A DNA stretch of 64,000 nt from Actinomycetes bacterium (GTDB lineage: Bacteria > Actinomycetota > Acidimicrobiia > Acidimicrobiales > RAAP-2). Location: the NCBI GenBank assembly GCA_021779855.1, contig JAJXZW010000003.1:1-64000 (forward strand), written 5' to 3'. The notes below the pieces were generated by a model, which was given only the letters and a program-made list of their open reading frames with translations, did not search any database and was not told where the DNA came from. Shown here piece by piece: positions 24,848 to 35,681 of this stretch. The number at the start of each line of letters is the position of its first letter. Positions within the stretch are counted from its first letter, which is position 1. The position numbers and the translations under genes are program-made.

Positions 24848-26099
24848 GGTCGTCGCGGTCGGCACCGAACTGCTGCTCGGTCAGATCGCCGACACGAACG
24901 CCCAGTGGCTCGGCGAGCACCTGGCGGCGAACGGGCTCCCCAGCCACTTCCACCAGCACGTCGGCGACAACCACGACCGTATCGTTCTCGCCCTGCGCAC
25001 GGCCCTCGCGCGCGCCGACGCCGTCATCGTCTGCGGCGGGCTCGGGCCGACCCAGGACGACATCACCCGCGAGGCGATGGCCTCGGTGATGAACGTCCCG
25101 CTCGATCGCGACGAGAGCCTCGTCGAGGTGATGCGGGAGTTCTTCGTCCGACGGGGCCGGGCGATGCCCGGGAACAACCTGCGCCAGGCCGACGTCCCGC
25201 GCGGGGCGACGGTCATCGCCCAGACCCGGGGTACCGCGCCCGGGCTCGTCTGCCCGGTGGGCCAGAAGGTCGCCTACCTCCTGCCCGGCGTACCCGACGA
25301 GATGGCCGACATGTTCGAGCGCGCGGTGCTGCCCGACCTGCTCGAGCGCCAGCGGGCCGCTGGCGCGACGGCGGTGATCGCGAGCCGTGTGCTGCGCACG
25401 TGGGGCTCGAGCGAGTCGGCCCTCGCCGAGGCCCTCGCCGAGCGCTTCGAGGCCCTCGACGCCGACGGCCGGGTCACCATCGCCTTTCTGGCCTCGGGAA
25501 TCGAGGGGATCAAGGTCCGCCTCACCGCCCGCGGCGCCGACCTCGCCGTGGCGGGGGCCCTCCTCGACGCGGAGGAGGCCCGGGTGCGCGCGGTGATCGC
25601 CGAACGGCTCGGGGACATCGTCTTCGGCGTCGACGAGGAGTCGATGGAGGTCGCGGTGGCGACACGCCTGCGGGTGGCCGGTCTCACCCTCGCCGTCGCC
25701 GAGTCGCTGACCGGTGGACTGATCGCGAGCCGACTGGTGAACGTGGCCGGCGCCTCGCACTGGTTCGTCGGCGGCGTCGTGAGCTACGCGAGCCGCGTGA
25801 AGTTCGACCTGCTCGGGGTGCCCGAGGGGCCCGTGGTCTCCGGGGAGGTCGCGGGCGCGATGGCGCGCGGGGTCGCCGGTGCGCTCGCGAGCGACGTGGG
25901 CCTCGCCGTCACCGGCGTCGCGGGCCCCGAGCCCCAAGACGGCGAGGCACCCGGGACGGTGTTCGTCGGCCTCTACCTCGACGGCGGGGTCACGACGACT
26001 CGGCTGCAGCTGGCCGGGGACCGGACCCGCGTGCGCAACTACACGACCATCAGCGCCCTCGACGTCTTGCGCCGCGCCCTCGACCGCCGCGGCCGGTAA
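24837..26099 (+). CDS. cinA: CinA, competence/damage-inducible protein with nicotinamide-nucleotide amidase domain
   Basis: 420 residues from GTG 24837, overlapping pgsA by 11 bp. The N-terminal MoCF-like domain (VEVVAVGTELLLGQIADTNAQWL, IVCGGLGPTQDDITREAMA, PGNNLRQADVPRGA) is linked to the C-terminal CinA amidase domain (LAVAESLTGGLIASRLVNVAGAS, AVTGVAGPEPQDGEAPGTVFVGL). The latter hydrolyses NMN to nicotinate mononucleotide, and the N-terminal half has ADP-ribose pyrophosphatase activity in characterised members. CinA commonly precedes recA; here one serine hydrolase gene is inserted between them. Confidence 0.93.
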   Translation: MRVEVVAVGTELLLGQIADTNAQWLGEHLAANGLPSHFHQHVGDNHDRIVLALRTALARADAVIVCGGLGPTQDDITREAMASVMNVPLDRDESLVEVMREFFVRRGRAMPGNNLRQADVPRGATVIAQTRGTAPGLVCPVGQKVAYLLPGVPDEMADMFERAVLPDLLERQRAAGATAVIASRVLRTWGSSESALAEALAERFEALDADGRVTIAFLASGIEGIKVRLTARGADLAVAGALLDAEEARVRAVIAERLGDIVFGVDEESMEVAVATRLRVAGLTLAVAESLTGGLIASRLVNVAGASHWFVGGVVSYASRVKFDLLGVPEGPVVSGEVAGAMARGVAGALASDVGLAVTGVAGPEPQDGEAPGTVFVGLYLDGGVTTTRLQLAGDRTRVRNYTTISALDVLRRALDRRGR

Positions 26100-26102
26100 C
26101 GT
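26097..26102 (+). promoter_or_regulatory. Predicted leaderless -10 box (TAACGT) overlapping the cinA stop
   Basis: TAACGT lies 6 nt before the GTG at 26109. Its TAA is the cinA stop codon, so the serine hydrolase gene likely has its own leaderless transcript. Confidence 0.5.
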
Positions 26103-26108
26103 CGTCGC

Positions 26109-27344
26109 GTGATCGACGGGTCGGCCCTCACCCCCGACGTCGAGCCCCGTGAGGCTGGGTTCGACCCCGCGCGGCTCGCCGCGATCGGCGAGGCGTTCGA
26201 TCCCTACGTCGAGGACGGCCGGCTCTCGGGGTGGTTCGTCACCGTGGCGCGCGAGGGCCGGCTCGTCTACGCGTCGGGGTCCGGATACGCCGACCGGGAG
26301 CGCGAGCGGCTGGTCGGGCCCGGGACGATCTGGCGCATCTACTCGATGACCAAGCCCGTCGTGGCGCTCGCCGCCCTCGCTCTGATGGAGGAGGGCCACT
26401 TCGCCCTCGACGACGAGGTGAGCCGGTGGATCCCGTCGTTCGCCGAGCCCCGGGTCTTCGTCGGCGGCACGCCCGAGGTGCCCGAGCTCGCCCCGGCGAC
26501 CCACCCGCTCACCGTGCGCCATCTCTTCAGTCACACCGCCGGCCTCACCTACGGCTTCCAGCGCTGCCACCCCGTCGACGCGCTCTACCGCTCGGCGGGC
26601 TACGACTTCTTGACGAAGCCCGGGGTCGACCTCGCGGGCGCGGTCGACGACTGGGCGTCGCTGCCGCTCGTCTTCGAGCCCGGCACGGCCTTCACCTACT
26701 CGGTCGCCACCACCGTGCTCGGGCGGCTGGTCGAGATCTGGAGCGGCGAACGCCTCGACGCCCACCTCGAGAGGCGGGTCTTCTCTCCCCTGGGCATGGT
26801 CGACACGGCCTTCTCCTGCCCCGAGGAGAAGGCCGGGCGTCTCGCCCAGCTCTACCTGCCCGGGGCCGAGGGGGCGACCCCCTTCGAGGAGTGGGGACGC
26901 TTCGCGCTAACCCCGCCTCGCCTCGTCGACGGCGGGGGAGGGCTCGTCTCGACCGCGGCCGACTACCACCGCTTCATGAACGTCCTCGTGGGCCGGGGTA
27001 CGAGCGGCGGCGTGACCCTCGTCGGGCCCGCGACCTTCGACCTGATCGCCCGGAACCAACTGCCCGGCGGCGGCGACCTCGCCGCGACGGCCCTCGATCG
27101 CTACGGCCTCGCCGAGAACGCGGGAATCGGCTTCGGCCTCGGGATGTCGGTCGTGCTCGACTCGGTGGCCGCGCGCACGCCGGTCTCGATCGGGACGCTC
27201 TCGTGGGGTGGGGCGGCCTCGACGACGTTCCTCGCTGATCCCCTCGAGGGTGTCAGCGCCGCTCTCTACACCCAGCTCCTGCCGACGGGGACCTACCCCC
27301 TCCACCAGGACCTCGAGCGCGCCGTCTACGCGGCGCGGGCCTAG
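26109..27344 (+). CDS. Serine hydrolase of the class C beta-lactamase/esterase family
   Basis: 411 residues from GTG 26109, with no signal peptide. The nucleophile motif SxxK is SMTKP ([21 protein letters not shown]) and the YxN-type second motif is [25 protein letters not shown] and the C-terminal [14 protein letters not shown] (the KTG/HxG region) complete the fold. Lack of a signal peptide and similarity to the EstB/LovD-like branch favour a cytoplasmic esterase or acyltransferase over a resistance beta-lactamase. It interrupts the usual cinA-recA neighbourhood but has its own leaderless-type promoter. Confidence 0.85.
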   Translation: MIDGSALTPDVEPREAGFDPARLAAIGEAFDPYVEDGRLSGWFVTVAREGRLVYASGSGYADRERERLVGPGTIWRIYSMTKPVVALAALALMEEGHFALDDEVSRWIPSFAEPRVFVGGTPEVPELAPATHPLTVRHLFSHTAGLTYGFQRCHPVDALYRSAGYDFLTKPGVDLAGAVDDWASLPLVFEPGTAFTYSVATTVLGRLVEIWSGERLDAHLERRVFSPLGMVDTAFSCPEEKAGRLAQLYLPGAEGATPFEEWGRFALTPPRLVDGGGGLVSTAADYHRFMNVLVGRGTSGGVTLVGPATFDLIARNQLPGGGDLAATALDRYGLAENAGIGFGLGMSVVLDSVAARTPVSIGTLSWGGAASTTFLADPLEGVSAALYTQLLPTGTYPLHQDLERAVYAARA

Positions 27345-27355
27345 GGTCCTTTCGG

Positions 27356-27369
27356 CGAACACTTGTTCG
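27356..27369. promoter_or_regulatory. LexA/SOS box of recA
   Basis: CGAACACTTGTTCG is a near-perfect palindrome matching the actinobacterial/Gram-positive LexA site (CGAAC-N4-GTTCG). It lies just upstream of a -10-like TACGCT (27373-27378) and 86 bp before the recA ATG, placing recA under SOS control. Confidence 0.9.
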
Positions 27370-27372
27370 TAC

Positions 27373-27378
27373 TACGCT
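27373..27378 (+). promoter_or_regulatory. Probable recA -10 box
   Basis: TACGCT lies 4 bp downstream of the LexA box, so bound LexA would block RNA polymerase. recA has a ~70-nt leader and an AAGGAG Shine-Dalgarno at 27443, in contrast to the leaderless units nearby. Confidence 0.5.
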
Positions 27379-27454
27379 GCCGGGAGCGGAGGAACGTTGT
27401 GACAGCGGGTACCTAGCGTTCCCGCCGACCGAGTACGTGAAGAAGGAGACACCG

Positions 27455-29592
<2,138 letters not shown>

Positions 29593-29596
<4 letters not shown>

Positions 29597-31056
29597 GCGG
29601 TCGTCGCGGGCGCCGCGGCCACCCGGTGGTCGCGGGGCTCGAAGCGGCGCGTCGCGCGCCGGAAGGTGAACGTGAAGTCGGGCCAGATGGTGGTGTTGAC
29701 GCCGCCCTCGGCGAGGTACCAGCTGGCGCACCCGCTCCCCCAGACGGTGCTCGGCAGCCGATCGCGCAACCGGCCCGTCCAGGTCGCCGCCGCGTCGGCC
29801 GTGGGCTCGATCAGCGCGTTCTCAGCGAGGGCGCGGCGAACGGTCTCGGTCACGTAGCGCAGCTGGCTCTCCATCATGAACACGACCGACGAGTGCCCGA
29901 GGCCGGTGTTGGGCCCCCCGAGCATGAAGAGGTTCGGGTAGCCGGGGAACGTCGTGCCCCGGTAGTGGTCGAGCCGGCCGGCCAGCGCCTCGGCCAGGGA
30001 GCGCCCGTCGCCGTCGGTGACCCGCGCGACGACGGGGTTGTCGGTGACGTGGAATCCCGTGGCCCACACGACGGCGTCGACCTCGGTGAGGGCACCGTCC
30101 GCACGTCGCAGCCCCGTGGGCTCGACGCGATCGATCGCCTCGGTGACCAGCCGGACGTTCGGGCGGGTGAGGGCGGGGTAGTAGTCGTTCGAGAGCAGGA
30201 CCCGCTTGCAGCCCAACCGGTAGTCGGGGGTGAGCCGGGCGCGCAGGTCGGGGTCGGCGACCTGGCGCTCGAGGTGGGCGCGCGCCATCGCCTCGCCGCG
30301 GGCCATGCGCGTGGGGTCCTTCACGAAGCCGAGCACCAGGAGCTCGCGCTCGAGGTAGTGGCGCAGCCGGGCTAGGCGCTGCAGGGGCGGGAGCCATCGG
30401 TAGAGGGCGCGGGTGCGCTCGGGGACCGCACGTCCGCCGTGGGGCAGGATCCACGGTGGCGTGCGCTGGAAGACGGTGAGTTCGGCCGCGACGGTGGCGA
30501 CCTCGGGCACGACCTGGATGGCGCTCGCCCCGGTCCCCACGACGGCCACCCGCTTGCCGAAGAGGTCGACAGTGTCGTCCCAGCGGGCGGTGTGCACGCT
30601 CGCCCCGGCGAATGTCTCGATCCCGGGGATGTCGGGCAGGCGCGCCTCGGCGAGGCTGCCCGTGGCGAGCACGACGCAGCGCGCGCGGCGCTCGCCCCAC
30701 GGCCCCGCCACGTGCCACAGGCCCGAGGTCCGCTCGAAGGCGACCCGGGTCACCTCGTGGCCGAGGCGCACGAGGGGGCGCAGATGGAACCGCTCGACCA
30801 CCCCGAGCAGGTAGCGCTGGATCTCGGGCTGGTAGCTGTAGGTGTTGGACCAGTCGGGGTTGGGGGCGAAGGAGAGCGAGTAGAGGTTCGAGCCCACGTC
30901 GCACCGGCAGCCCGGGTAGGTGTTGTCGCGCCACGTGCCGCCGATCTCGTCGGCCCGCTCGAGCACGACGAGGTCGGAGACGCCGGCTCGGCGCAGCGCG
31001 ACCGCCGCGGCCAGCCCCCCGAAGCCCGCCCCGATGACGAGGACGTCGTGCGCCAC
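29593..31056 (-). CDS. Flavin-dependent monooxygenase, Baeyer-Villiger type
   Basis: 487 residues from GTG 31056. The FAD Rossmann motif is [21 protein letters not shown] and the second (NADPH) motif is [12 protein letters not shown]. Between them [13 protein letters not shown] fits the Baeyer-Villiger fingerprint FxGxxxHxxxW. [25 protein letters not shown] and [11 protein letters not shown] are also typical of the cyclohexanone/4-hydroxyacetophenone monooxygenase group. It inserts oxygen next to a carbonyl or oxidises a soft heteroatom, but the substrate is unknown. It is divergent from the acyltransferase-MFS unit through a 42-bp gap with two TAGCGT boxes. Confidence 0.88.
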
Positions 31057-31062
31057 GCGTCG

Positions 31063-31092
31063 ACGCTAGCCCGCGGGCCGCGGGGCTAGCGT
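31063..31092. promoter_or_regulatory. Back-to-back leaderless -10 boxes (TAGCGT on each strand)
   Basis: Minus-strand TAGCGT (31063-31068) is 6 nt before the monooxygenase GTG at 31056. Plus-strand TAGCGT (31087-31092) is 6 nt before the acyltransferase GTG at 31099. The two form a symmetric divergent promoter. Confidence 0.55.
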
Positions 31093-31098
31093 TTCGCC

Positions 31099-31737
31099 GT
31101 GCGCGCGCGCCTCGTCCTCCGTCGGCGCCTCGGCGCGGCCGTGCGCCGGGTCCGTCGCTACCTCGACGAGGTCGCCACCGTCGGCCCCGACGACGAGTAC
31201 GCGTCGGCGTTCTGCGCCTTCGGCCGCGGCGCCGCGCTGCTCGCGCCTCAGGGCGTCATCTACAACGAGCGCTACCTCTCGATCGGCGAGGGGACCCTCG
31301 TCGGCCCCTACGTGACCCTCGCCGCGGGTATCGGACCGGGCCAGGAGATGCTCAAGCGCCCGACCGTCGCGATCGGGCGCCACTGCGTGATCGGACGGGG
31401 CTCGCACATCGTGGGCCACTGGTCGATCGAGATCGGCGACGACATCCAGACCGGCCCCTACGTCTACGTCACCGACCAGAACCACTCCTACGACGACCCC
31501 GACGCGCCCATCGGGTGGCAGCGCCCGAAGGAGGCGGCCGTCACGATCGGATCGGGCAGCTGGATCGGCGCCCACGCGGTGATCCTGCCGGGCACGACCC
31601 TCGGGCGCAACACGGTCGTGGCCGCCGGGGCGGTCGTGCGCGGGACGTTCCCGGACCGGGTGGTGCTCGGGGGCGTGCCGGCGAGGGTGCTGCGCCGCTA
31701 CGTGGAGGGCGAGGGCTGGGTGGCGGAGCGCGCGTGA
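31099..31737 (+). CDS. Hexapeptide-repeat (left-handed beta-helix) acyltransferase
   Basis: 212 residues from GTG 31099. Repeated [LIV]-G-x4 hexads form the left-handed helix: YLSIGEGTLVGPYVTL, VAIGRHCVIGRGSHIVG, IEIGDDIQTGPYVYVTDQNHSY and VTIGSGSWIGAHAVILPGTTLGRNTVVAAGAVVRGTFPD. The QNHSYDDPD loop contains the His that acts as general base in the CatB/NodL/maltose acetyltransferase family. The acyl acceptor is unknown. The gene overlaps the MFS gene by 4 bp (GTGA), so acylation may precede export of the same compound (inference). Confidence 0.87.
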   Translation: MRARLVLRRRLGAAVRRVRRYLDEVATVGPDDEYASAFCAFGRGAALLAPQGVIYNERYLSIGEGTLVGPYVTLAAGIGPGQEMLKRPTVAIGRHCVIGRGSHIVGHWSIEIGDDIQTGPYVYVTDQNHSYDDPDAPIGWQRPKEAAVTIGSGSWIGAHAVILPGTTLGRNTVVAAGAVVRGTFPDRVVLGGVPARVLRRYVEGEGWVAERA

Positions 31738-33017
31738 GGCTCGGGGTCGACCTCGCGCCCCTACGCGCGTCCGTGGCGTTCCGGCGGCTCTACCTCGCGG
31801 GCTTCGTCTCGATGCTGGGGGACCAGGCGACCTACGTCACGGCCCCCTTCCAGTTGCGCGACCTCACCCACTCGACCGTGGCGGTGGGCGCGCTCGGCCT
31901 CGTCGAGCTCGTGCCCCTGGTCGCCTTCGGGCTGTGGGGCGGGGCGCTGGCCGACCGCGTGGATCGCCGCCGGCTCGTCGCGGCGACCGAGGTGGTGGTG
32001 GCGGTCGCCACCGTCGCGCTCTTTGTGAACGCGCTGGCGGCCCGGCCCACCGTCGTCGTCCTCTACGTCTTCGCGGGGCTCGTGGCTGCGGCCCAGAGCC
32101 TCCAGTCGCCGAGCCTCGCCGCCTTGGACCAGGTGCTCGTCCCCCACGACCTCCAGCGCTCGGGGGCGACGCTCTCGACGCTCGCGGGCACCGTGGCCTC
32201 GATCCTCGGCCCGGCCCTCGGCGGGCTGGCGGCCGTGGTGTGGGGGCCGAAGGCGGTCTACGGCGCCAACCTCGTCACCGTCGCCGCCACCTTCGCCCTG
32301 CTCGCCTCGGTGCGCCTAGCGCCCGCGGTGCGCCGGGGCACGGGTGGGGGCGGCGGTGATCTCGCGGCGCTGCGCGAGGCGGCGCGCTACGCCCGGCGAC
32401 GCCCCGACGTCACGGGCACTTACGTCGTGGACCTGCTGGCGATGGTGCTGGCCTACCCGGTCACCATGGTGCCCTTCGTCGCGGCGCGCTTCGACGAGCG
32501 CTACGCCCTGGCCCTGCTCTACGTGGGCCTGCCCCTCGGGGCCCTGCTCGTGACGGTCACCTCGCGCTGGACCCGGCGGGTCCACCACTACGGGCGGGCC
32601 GTCGTGGCGAGCGCGGCGCTCTGGGGGCTCGGGGTGGCCCTCTTCGGGGTGGCCCGCTCCCTCCCGCTGGCCCTCGTGGGTCTCGTCGTGGGCGGGGCCG
32701 GCGACGCCGTGTCGGGGATCTTCCGCCAGACCCTGTGGAACGAGTCGATCGCCCCCGAGGTGCGCGGGCGCATGGCGGGACTCGAGATGATCTCGTACTC
32801 CCTCGGGCCGACGGCCGGCCAGTTCCGGGCCGGGGCGATGGCGGCCGGGGTGGGGCTTCGTGCCTCGCTCGCGCTGGGCGGGGTGGCGTGCAGCGGCTCG
32901 GTGGTCGCGGTCGGCGGGGCCCTGCCCGCACTGTGGCGCTTCGACGCGCGCGCCGACCCCCACGTCGCGCACGTGCGCGCACTGCGCGCGAGCGAGGGCT
33001 CCGAGCCGGTCCCCTAA
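31734..33017 (+). CDS. MFS exporter (EntS/enterobactin-exporter type)
   Basis: 427 residues from GTG 31734 (GTGA overlap). There are twelve hydrophobic spans. AFRRLYLAGFVSMLGDQATYVTAPFQL and GGALADRVDRRRLV (motif A, G-x3-D-R-x-D-R) are characteristic of the EntS-like drug and siderophore exporter subgroup, as is SIAPEVRGRMAGLEMISYSLGPTAG near the C-terminus. It probably exports a small molecule modified by the co-transcribed acyltransferase. No biosynthetic cluster is visible next to it. Confidence 0.87.
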   Translation: MRLGVDLAPLRASVAFRRLYLAGFVSMLGDQATYVTAPFQLRDLTHSTVAVGALGLVELVPLVAFGLWGGALADRVDRRRLVAATEVVVAVATVALFVNALAARPTVVVLYVFAGLVAAAQSLQSPSLAALDQVLVPHDLQRSGATLSTLAGTVASILGPALGGLAAVVWGPKAVYGANLVTVAATFALLASVRLAPAVRRGTGGGGGDLAALREAARYARRRPDVTGTYVVDLLAMVLAYPVTMVPFVAARFDERYALALLYVGLPLGALLVTVTSRWTRRVHHYGRAVVASAALWGLGVALFGVARSLPLALVGLVVGGAGDAVSGIFRQTLWNESIAPEVRGRMAGLEMISYSLGPTAGQFRAGAMAAGVGLRASLALGGVACSGSVVAVGGALPALWRFDARADPHVAHVRALRASEGSEPVP

Positions 33018-33020
33018 CCT
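33015..33020 (+). promoter_or_regulatory. Predicted leaderless -10 box (TAACCT) overlapping the MFS stop
   Basis: TAACCT lies 6 nt before the serB ATG at 33027. Its TAA is the stop codon of the MFS gene. Confidence 0.5.
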
Positions 33021-33026
33021 GCTGGG

Positions 33027-34247
33027 ATGGGGCGCCCCACCTACTTGGTGACCGTGAGCGGCCCGGACCGGGTCGGGGTCGGCGCGGAGCTCTTCAGCGC
33101 ACTGGACGCGCTCGAGGGCGACGACGTGAGCCTGATGGACGTCGCCCAGATCACCATCCGGGGCACCCTGGTGCTGTGCGCGGAGGTGGCCGGCGAGGGG
33201 CTCGGGCCCGAGGCGATCGCCGCGGCGCTGGCCACCCGCGAGGTCGCCGGTCGCGGCATCGAGGTGCGCGTCGAGGCCGTGACCCCGAGCGACGAGGTCG
33301 TCGGCCGGCGCCTCCTCGTCACCCTGCTCGCCCCCTCGATCCGGGCCGACCAGCTCTTCGGGGTCTTCGCGGCCGTCGCGGCCTGCGGGGCGACGTGCGA
33401 GCGGATCGTCCACCTCGCGCGCTACCCGGTGGAGTGCTACGAGCTCGTCGTCGCCGGTCCCGACCTGGTGCGCCTGCGGGCCACGATGGCCGAGTCGGCC
33501 GGGGCCGTCGGGCTGGACGTGGCGACCCAGCGGGCCGGGCTGCACCGGCGGGCCAAGCACCTCGTGGTGATGGACGCCGACTCGACGCTGCTCCAGGACG
33601 AGGTGATCGACCTGCTCGGCGAGGCCTCCGGCCGCGCCGCCGAGGTGGCCGCGATCACCACGGCGGCCATGGCCGGCGAGGTCGACTTCGCCGAGGCCCT
33701 GCGCCGGCGGGTGGCGCTGCTCGCGGGGCTCGACGCTCGGGTCCTCGACGAGGTGCGCGCGCGACTGCGCCTCAGCCCGGGGGCGCGCACGCTGTTGCGC
33801 ACCCTGGCGCGCCTGGGCTACGTGCCGGCCGTCGTCTCGGGGGGGTTCGCCGAGGTCCTCGAGCCGCTGCTCGCCGACCTCAACGTGGCGCACCTGGCGG
33901 CCAATCGGCTCGAGATCGAGGACGGCCGGCTCACCGGCCGGCTGCGCGGGGCGGTGGTCGACCGGCCCGGCAAGGCGGCCGCGCTGCGCCGCTTCGCCGC
34001 CGAGGTGGGCGTCCCGCTCGCCCAGACGGTGGCCGTGGGCGACGGGGCGAACGACATCGACATGCTCTCGGCGGCCGGGCTCGGGATCGCCTTCAACGCC
34101 AAGCCCGTGGTGGCGGCCCACGCCGACGCGGCGCTCAGCGTGCCCTACCTCGACGCGGTGCTGTACTTCCTCGGCATCTCGCGCGAGGAGATCGACGAGG
34201 CCGACGCCGCCGACGAGCCCGACGGCGGCACGACGACTACCGGGTAG
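33027..34247 (+). CDS. serB: Phosphoserine phosphatase SerB with N-terminal ACT domains
   Basis: 406 residues. Residues ~1-180 are two ACT domains (TYLVTVSGPDRVGVGAELFSAL and RRLLVTLLAPSIRADQLFGVFA). They are followed by the HAD phosphatase, with nucleophile motif VVMDADSTLLQDEVIDLLGE, VVSGGFAEVLEPL and metal motif AVGDGANDIDMLSAAGLGIAFNAKP. It hydrolyses phosphoserine to serine, the last step of serine synthesis. The tandem-ACT form is the one common in mycobacteria and is usually serine-sensitive. The gene has its own leaderless promoter. Confidence 0.94.
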   Translation: MGRPTYLVTVSGPDRVGVGAELFSALDALEGDDVSLMDVAQITIRGTLVLCAEVAGEGLGPEAIAAALATREVAGRGIEVRVEAVTPSDEVVGRRLLVTLLAPSIRADQLFGVFAAVAACGATCERIVHLARYPVECYELVVAGPDLVRLRATMAESAGAVGLDVATQRAGLHRRAKHLVVMDADSTLLQDEVIDLLGEASGRAAEVAAITTAAMAGEVDFAEALRRRVALLAGLDARVLDEVRARLRLSPGARTLLRTLARLGYVPAVVSGGFAEVLEPLLADLNVAHLAANRLEIEDGRLTGRLRGAVVDRPGKAAALRRFAAEVGVPLAQTVAVGDGANDIDMLSAAGLGIAFNAKPVVAAHADAALSVPYLDAVLYFLGISREEIDEADAADEPDGGTTTTG

Positions 34248-34281
34248 TAAGGTGCGCGCGACAGCAGTACGGGGGGGTGTC

Positions 34282-34476
34282 ATGAGGGTCGTCATCGACG
34301 GGGATCTCTGCCAGGGCCAGGGCCGGTGCTTCTCGATAGCGCCGAGCGTCTTCGGCTTCGACGAGCTGGGCAACGGCGTGGTGCTCGCCTCGGGCGAGCT
34401 ATCCGAGGGCGAGCTCGAGCTCGCGCGCCTCGCCGAAGCCAACTGCCCCGAGCACGCCGTGGGGGTGGTCGAGTGA
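34282..34476 (+). CDS. Small ferredoxin, probable 3Fe-4S type, partner of the P450
   Basis: 64 residues from ATG 34282; an upstream GTG at 34252 is possible. Three Cys are placed as in P450-associated 3Fe-4S ferredoxins: Cys10 and Cys16 (DLCQGQGRCFSIAP) and Cys55 (EANCPEHAV, the usual CP). In many relatives the first pair is C-x2-[HAG]-x2-C, and here it is C-QGQGR-C with the same spacing. It transfers electrons to the cytochrome encoded immediately downstream (4-bp overlap). No ferredoxin reductase is adjacent. Confidence 0.88.
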   Translation: MRVVIDGDLCQGQGRCFSIAPSVFGFDELGNGVVLASGELSEGELELARLAEANCPEHAVGVVE

Positions 34477-35681
34477 CGATCGAGAAGACCCCCGTCGCCG
34501 ACTTCGCGACGGACTTCGACCACACCGACCCCGCCTGGGTCGCCGACCCCTACCCGATCTGGGAGGACCTGCGCCAGCGCTGCCCGGTCGCCCACACCGA
34601 GCGCTACGGCGGCGCGTGGTTCCCGGCGACCCACGCCGGGGTCACCCAGATCGCCAAGGACACCGAGAACTTCACCAGCCGTACCGTGATCATGAACGAC
34701 GGGCGGCCCGACGAGCTGGCCCTGCCCAGTCCGATCGGGGTCGCACCGCCGATCACCTCGGACCCGCCCTTCCACCAGATCGCGCGCAAGCTGATCCTGC
34801 CGGCCTTCTCGCCGGGCGCGATCAACCCGCTCGAGCCCCAGGTGCGCGCGCTCTGCCGCTCCCTCCTGGACCGCCTCGAGGGGCGTGACGTCGTCGAGGC
34901 CAGCTGGGACTACGCGCGGCTCATCCCGCCCTCGGTTATCCGCCAGATGCTGGGCTTCCCCGAGGCGGACACCGACGTCTTCATCGACGTCGTCCACACC
35001 ATCACCGAGTCGGTCGACCTGCCGGAGGACGAGCGCATCGCGGCCTTCGAGCCGATCGAGGAGTACTTCGTGGCCCAGATCGAGGACCACCAGGCGAACC
35101 CCCGCGACGACCTGACGACCTTCCTCCTGAACGCCGAGATCGACGGCCAGAAGCTCGCGGTCGAGCACGTCTTCGGCACGATGATCCTGATTCTGGTGGC
35201 CGGGATCGACACGACGTGGTCGGCGGTCGGCTCGTCCCTGTGGCACCTGGCCCAGAACCCCTCGGACCTCGAGCGCCTCGTCAGCGAGCCCGACCTCATG
35301 CCGGTCGCGGTCGAGGAGTTCCTGCGCTTCTACGCCCCGGTGACGATGGCCCGCCTGGTCAAGCACGACATGGAGTACCTGGGGGTGCCGATGAAGGAGT
35401 ACGACTGGATCCTGCTCGGCTTCCCGGCGGCCAACCGCGACCCGGCGGCCTTCGCCGACGCCGACCGGTTCGTCATCGATCGCGCCGAGAACCGTCACGT
35501 GGCCTTCGGCCTGGGGATCCACCGGTGCGCGGGGTCGAACCTGGCGCGCCTCGAACTGCGCGTCGCGCTCGAGGAGTTCATCGCCCGCTATCCGCGCTTC
35601 ACCCTGGCCGACCCCGACCAGGTCACCTGGTCCCAGGGGCAGATCCGCGGGCCGCGCCGGCTCCCGATCCGGGTCGGCTAG
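34473..35681 (+). CDS. Cytochrome P450 monooxygenase
   Basis: 402 residues from GTG 34473 (GTGA overlap with the ferredoxin). The I-helix oxygen-activation motif is VAGIDTTWS, the K-helix ExxR is EEFLRF, and the heme loop is FGLGIHRCAGSNLARLE with the axial Cys352. It is a soluble bacterial class I P450. The WVADPYPIWEDLRQRCPV N-terminus and the SPIGVAPPITSDPPFH loop resemble CYP107/CYP125-like sterol- or terpene-type families, but no substrate can be assigned. Its stop shares CTAG with the convergent aminopeptidase gene. Confidence 0.93.
   Translation: MTIEKTPVADFATDFDHTDPAWVADPYPIWEDLRQRCPVAHTERYGGAWFPATHAGVTQIAKDTENFTSRTVIMNDGRPDELALPSPIGVAPPITSDPPFHQIARKLILPAFSPGAINPLEPQVRALCRSLLDRLEGRDVVEASWDYARLIPPSVIRQMLGFPEADTDVFIDVVHTITESVDLPEDERIAAFEPIEEYFVAQIEDHQANPRDDLTTFLLNAEIDGQKLAVEHVFGTMILILVAGIDTTWSAVGSSLWHLAQNPSDLERLVSEPDLMPVAVEEFLRFYAPVTMARLVKHDMEYLGVPMKEYDWILLGFPAANRDPAAFADADRFVIDRAENRHVAFGLGIHRCAGSNLARLELRVALEEFIARYPRFTLADPDQVTWSQGQIRGPRRLPIRVG

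Noticed and set aside
26109-27344. Class C beta-lactamase as an antibiotic-resistance gene
   Set aside because: It has the SxxK motif but no signal peptide and a changed second motif (YSV instead of YxN), so a cytoplasmic esterase or acyltransferase is more likely.
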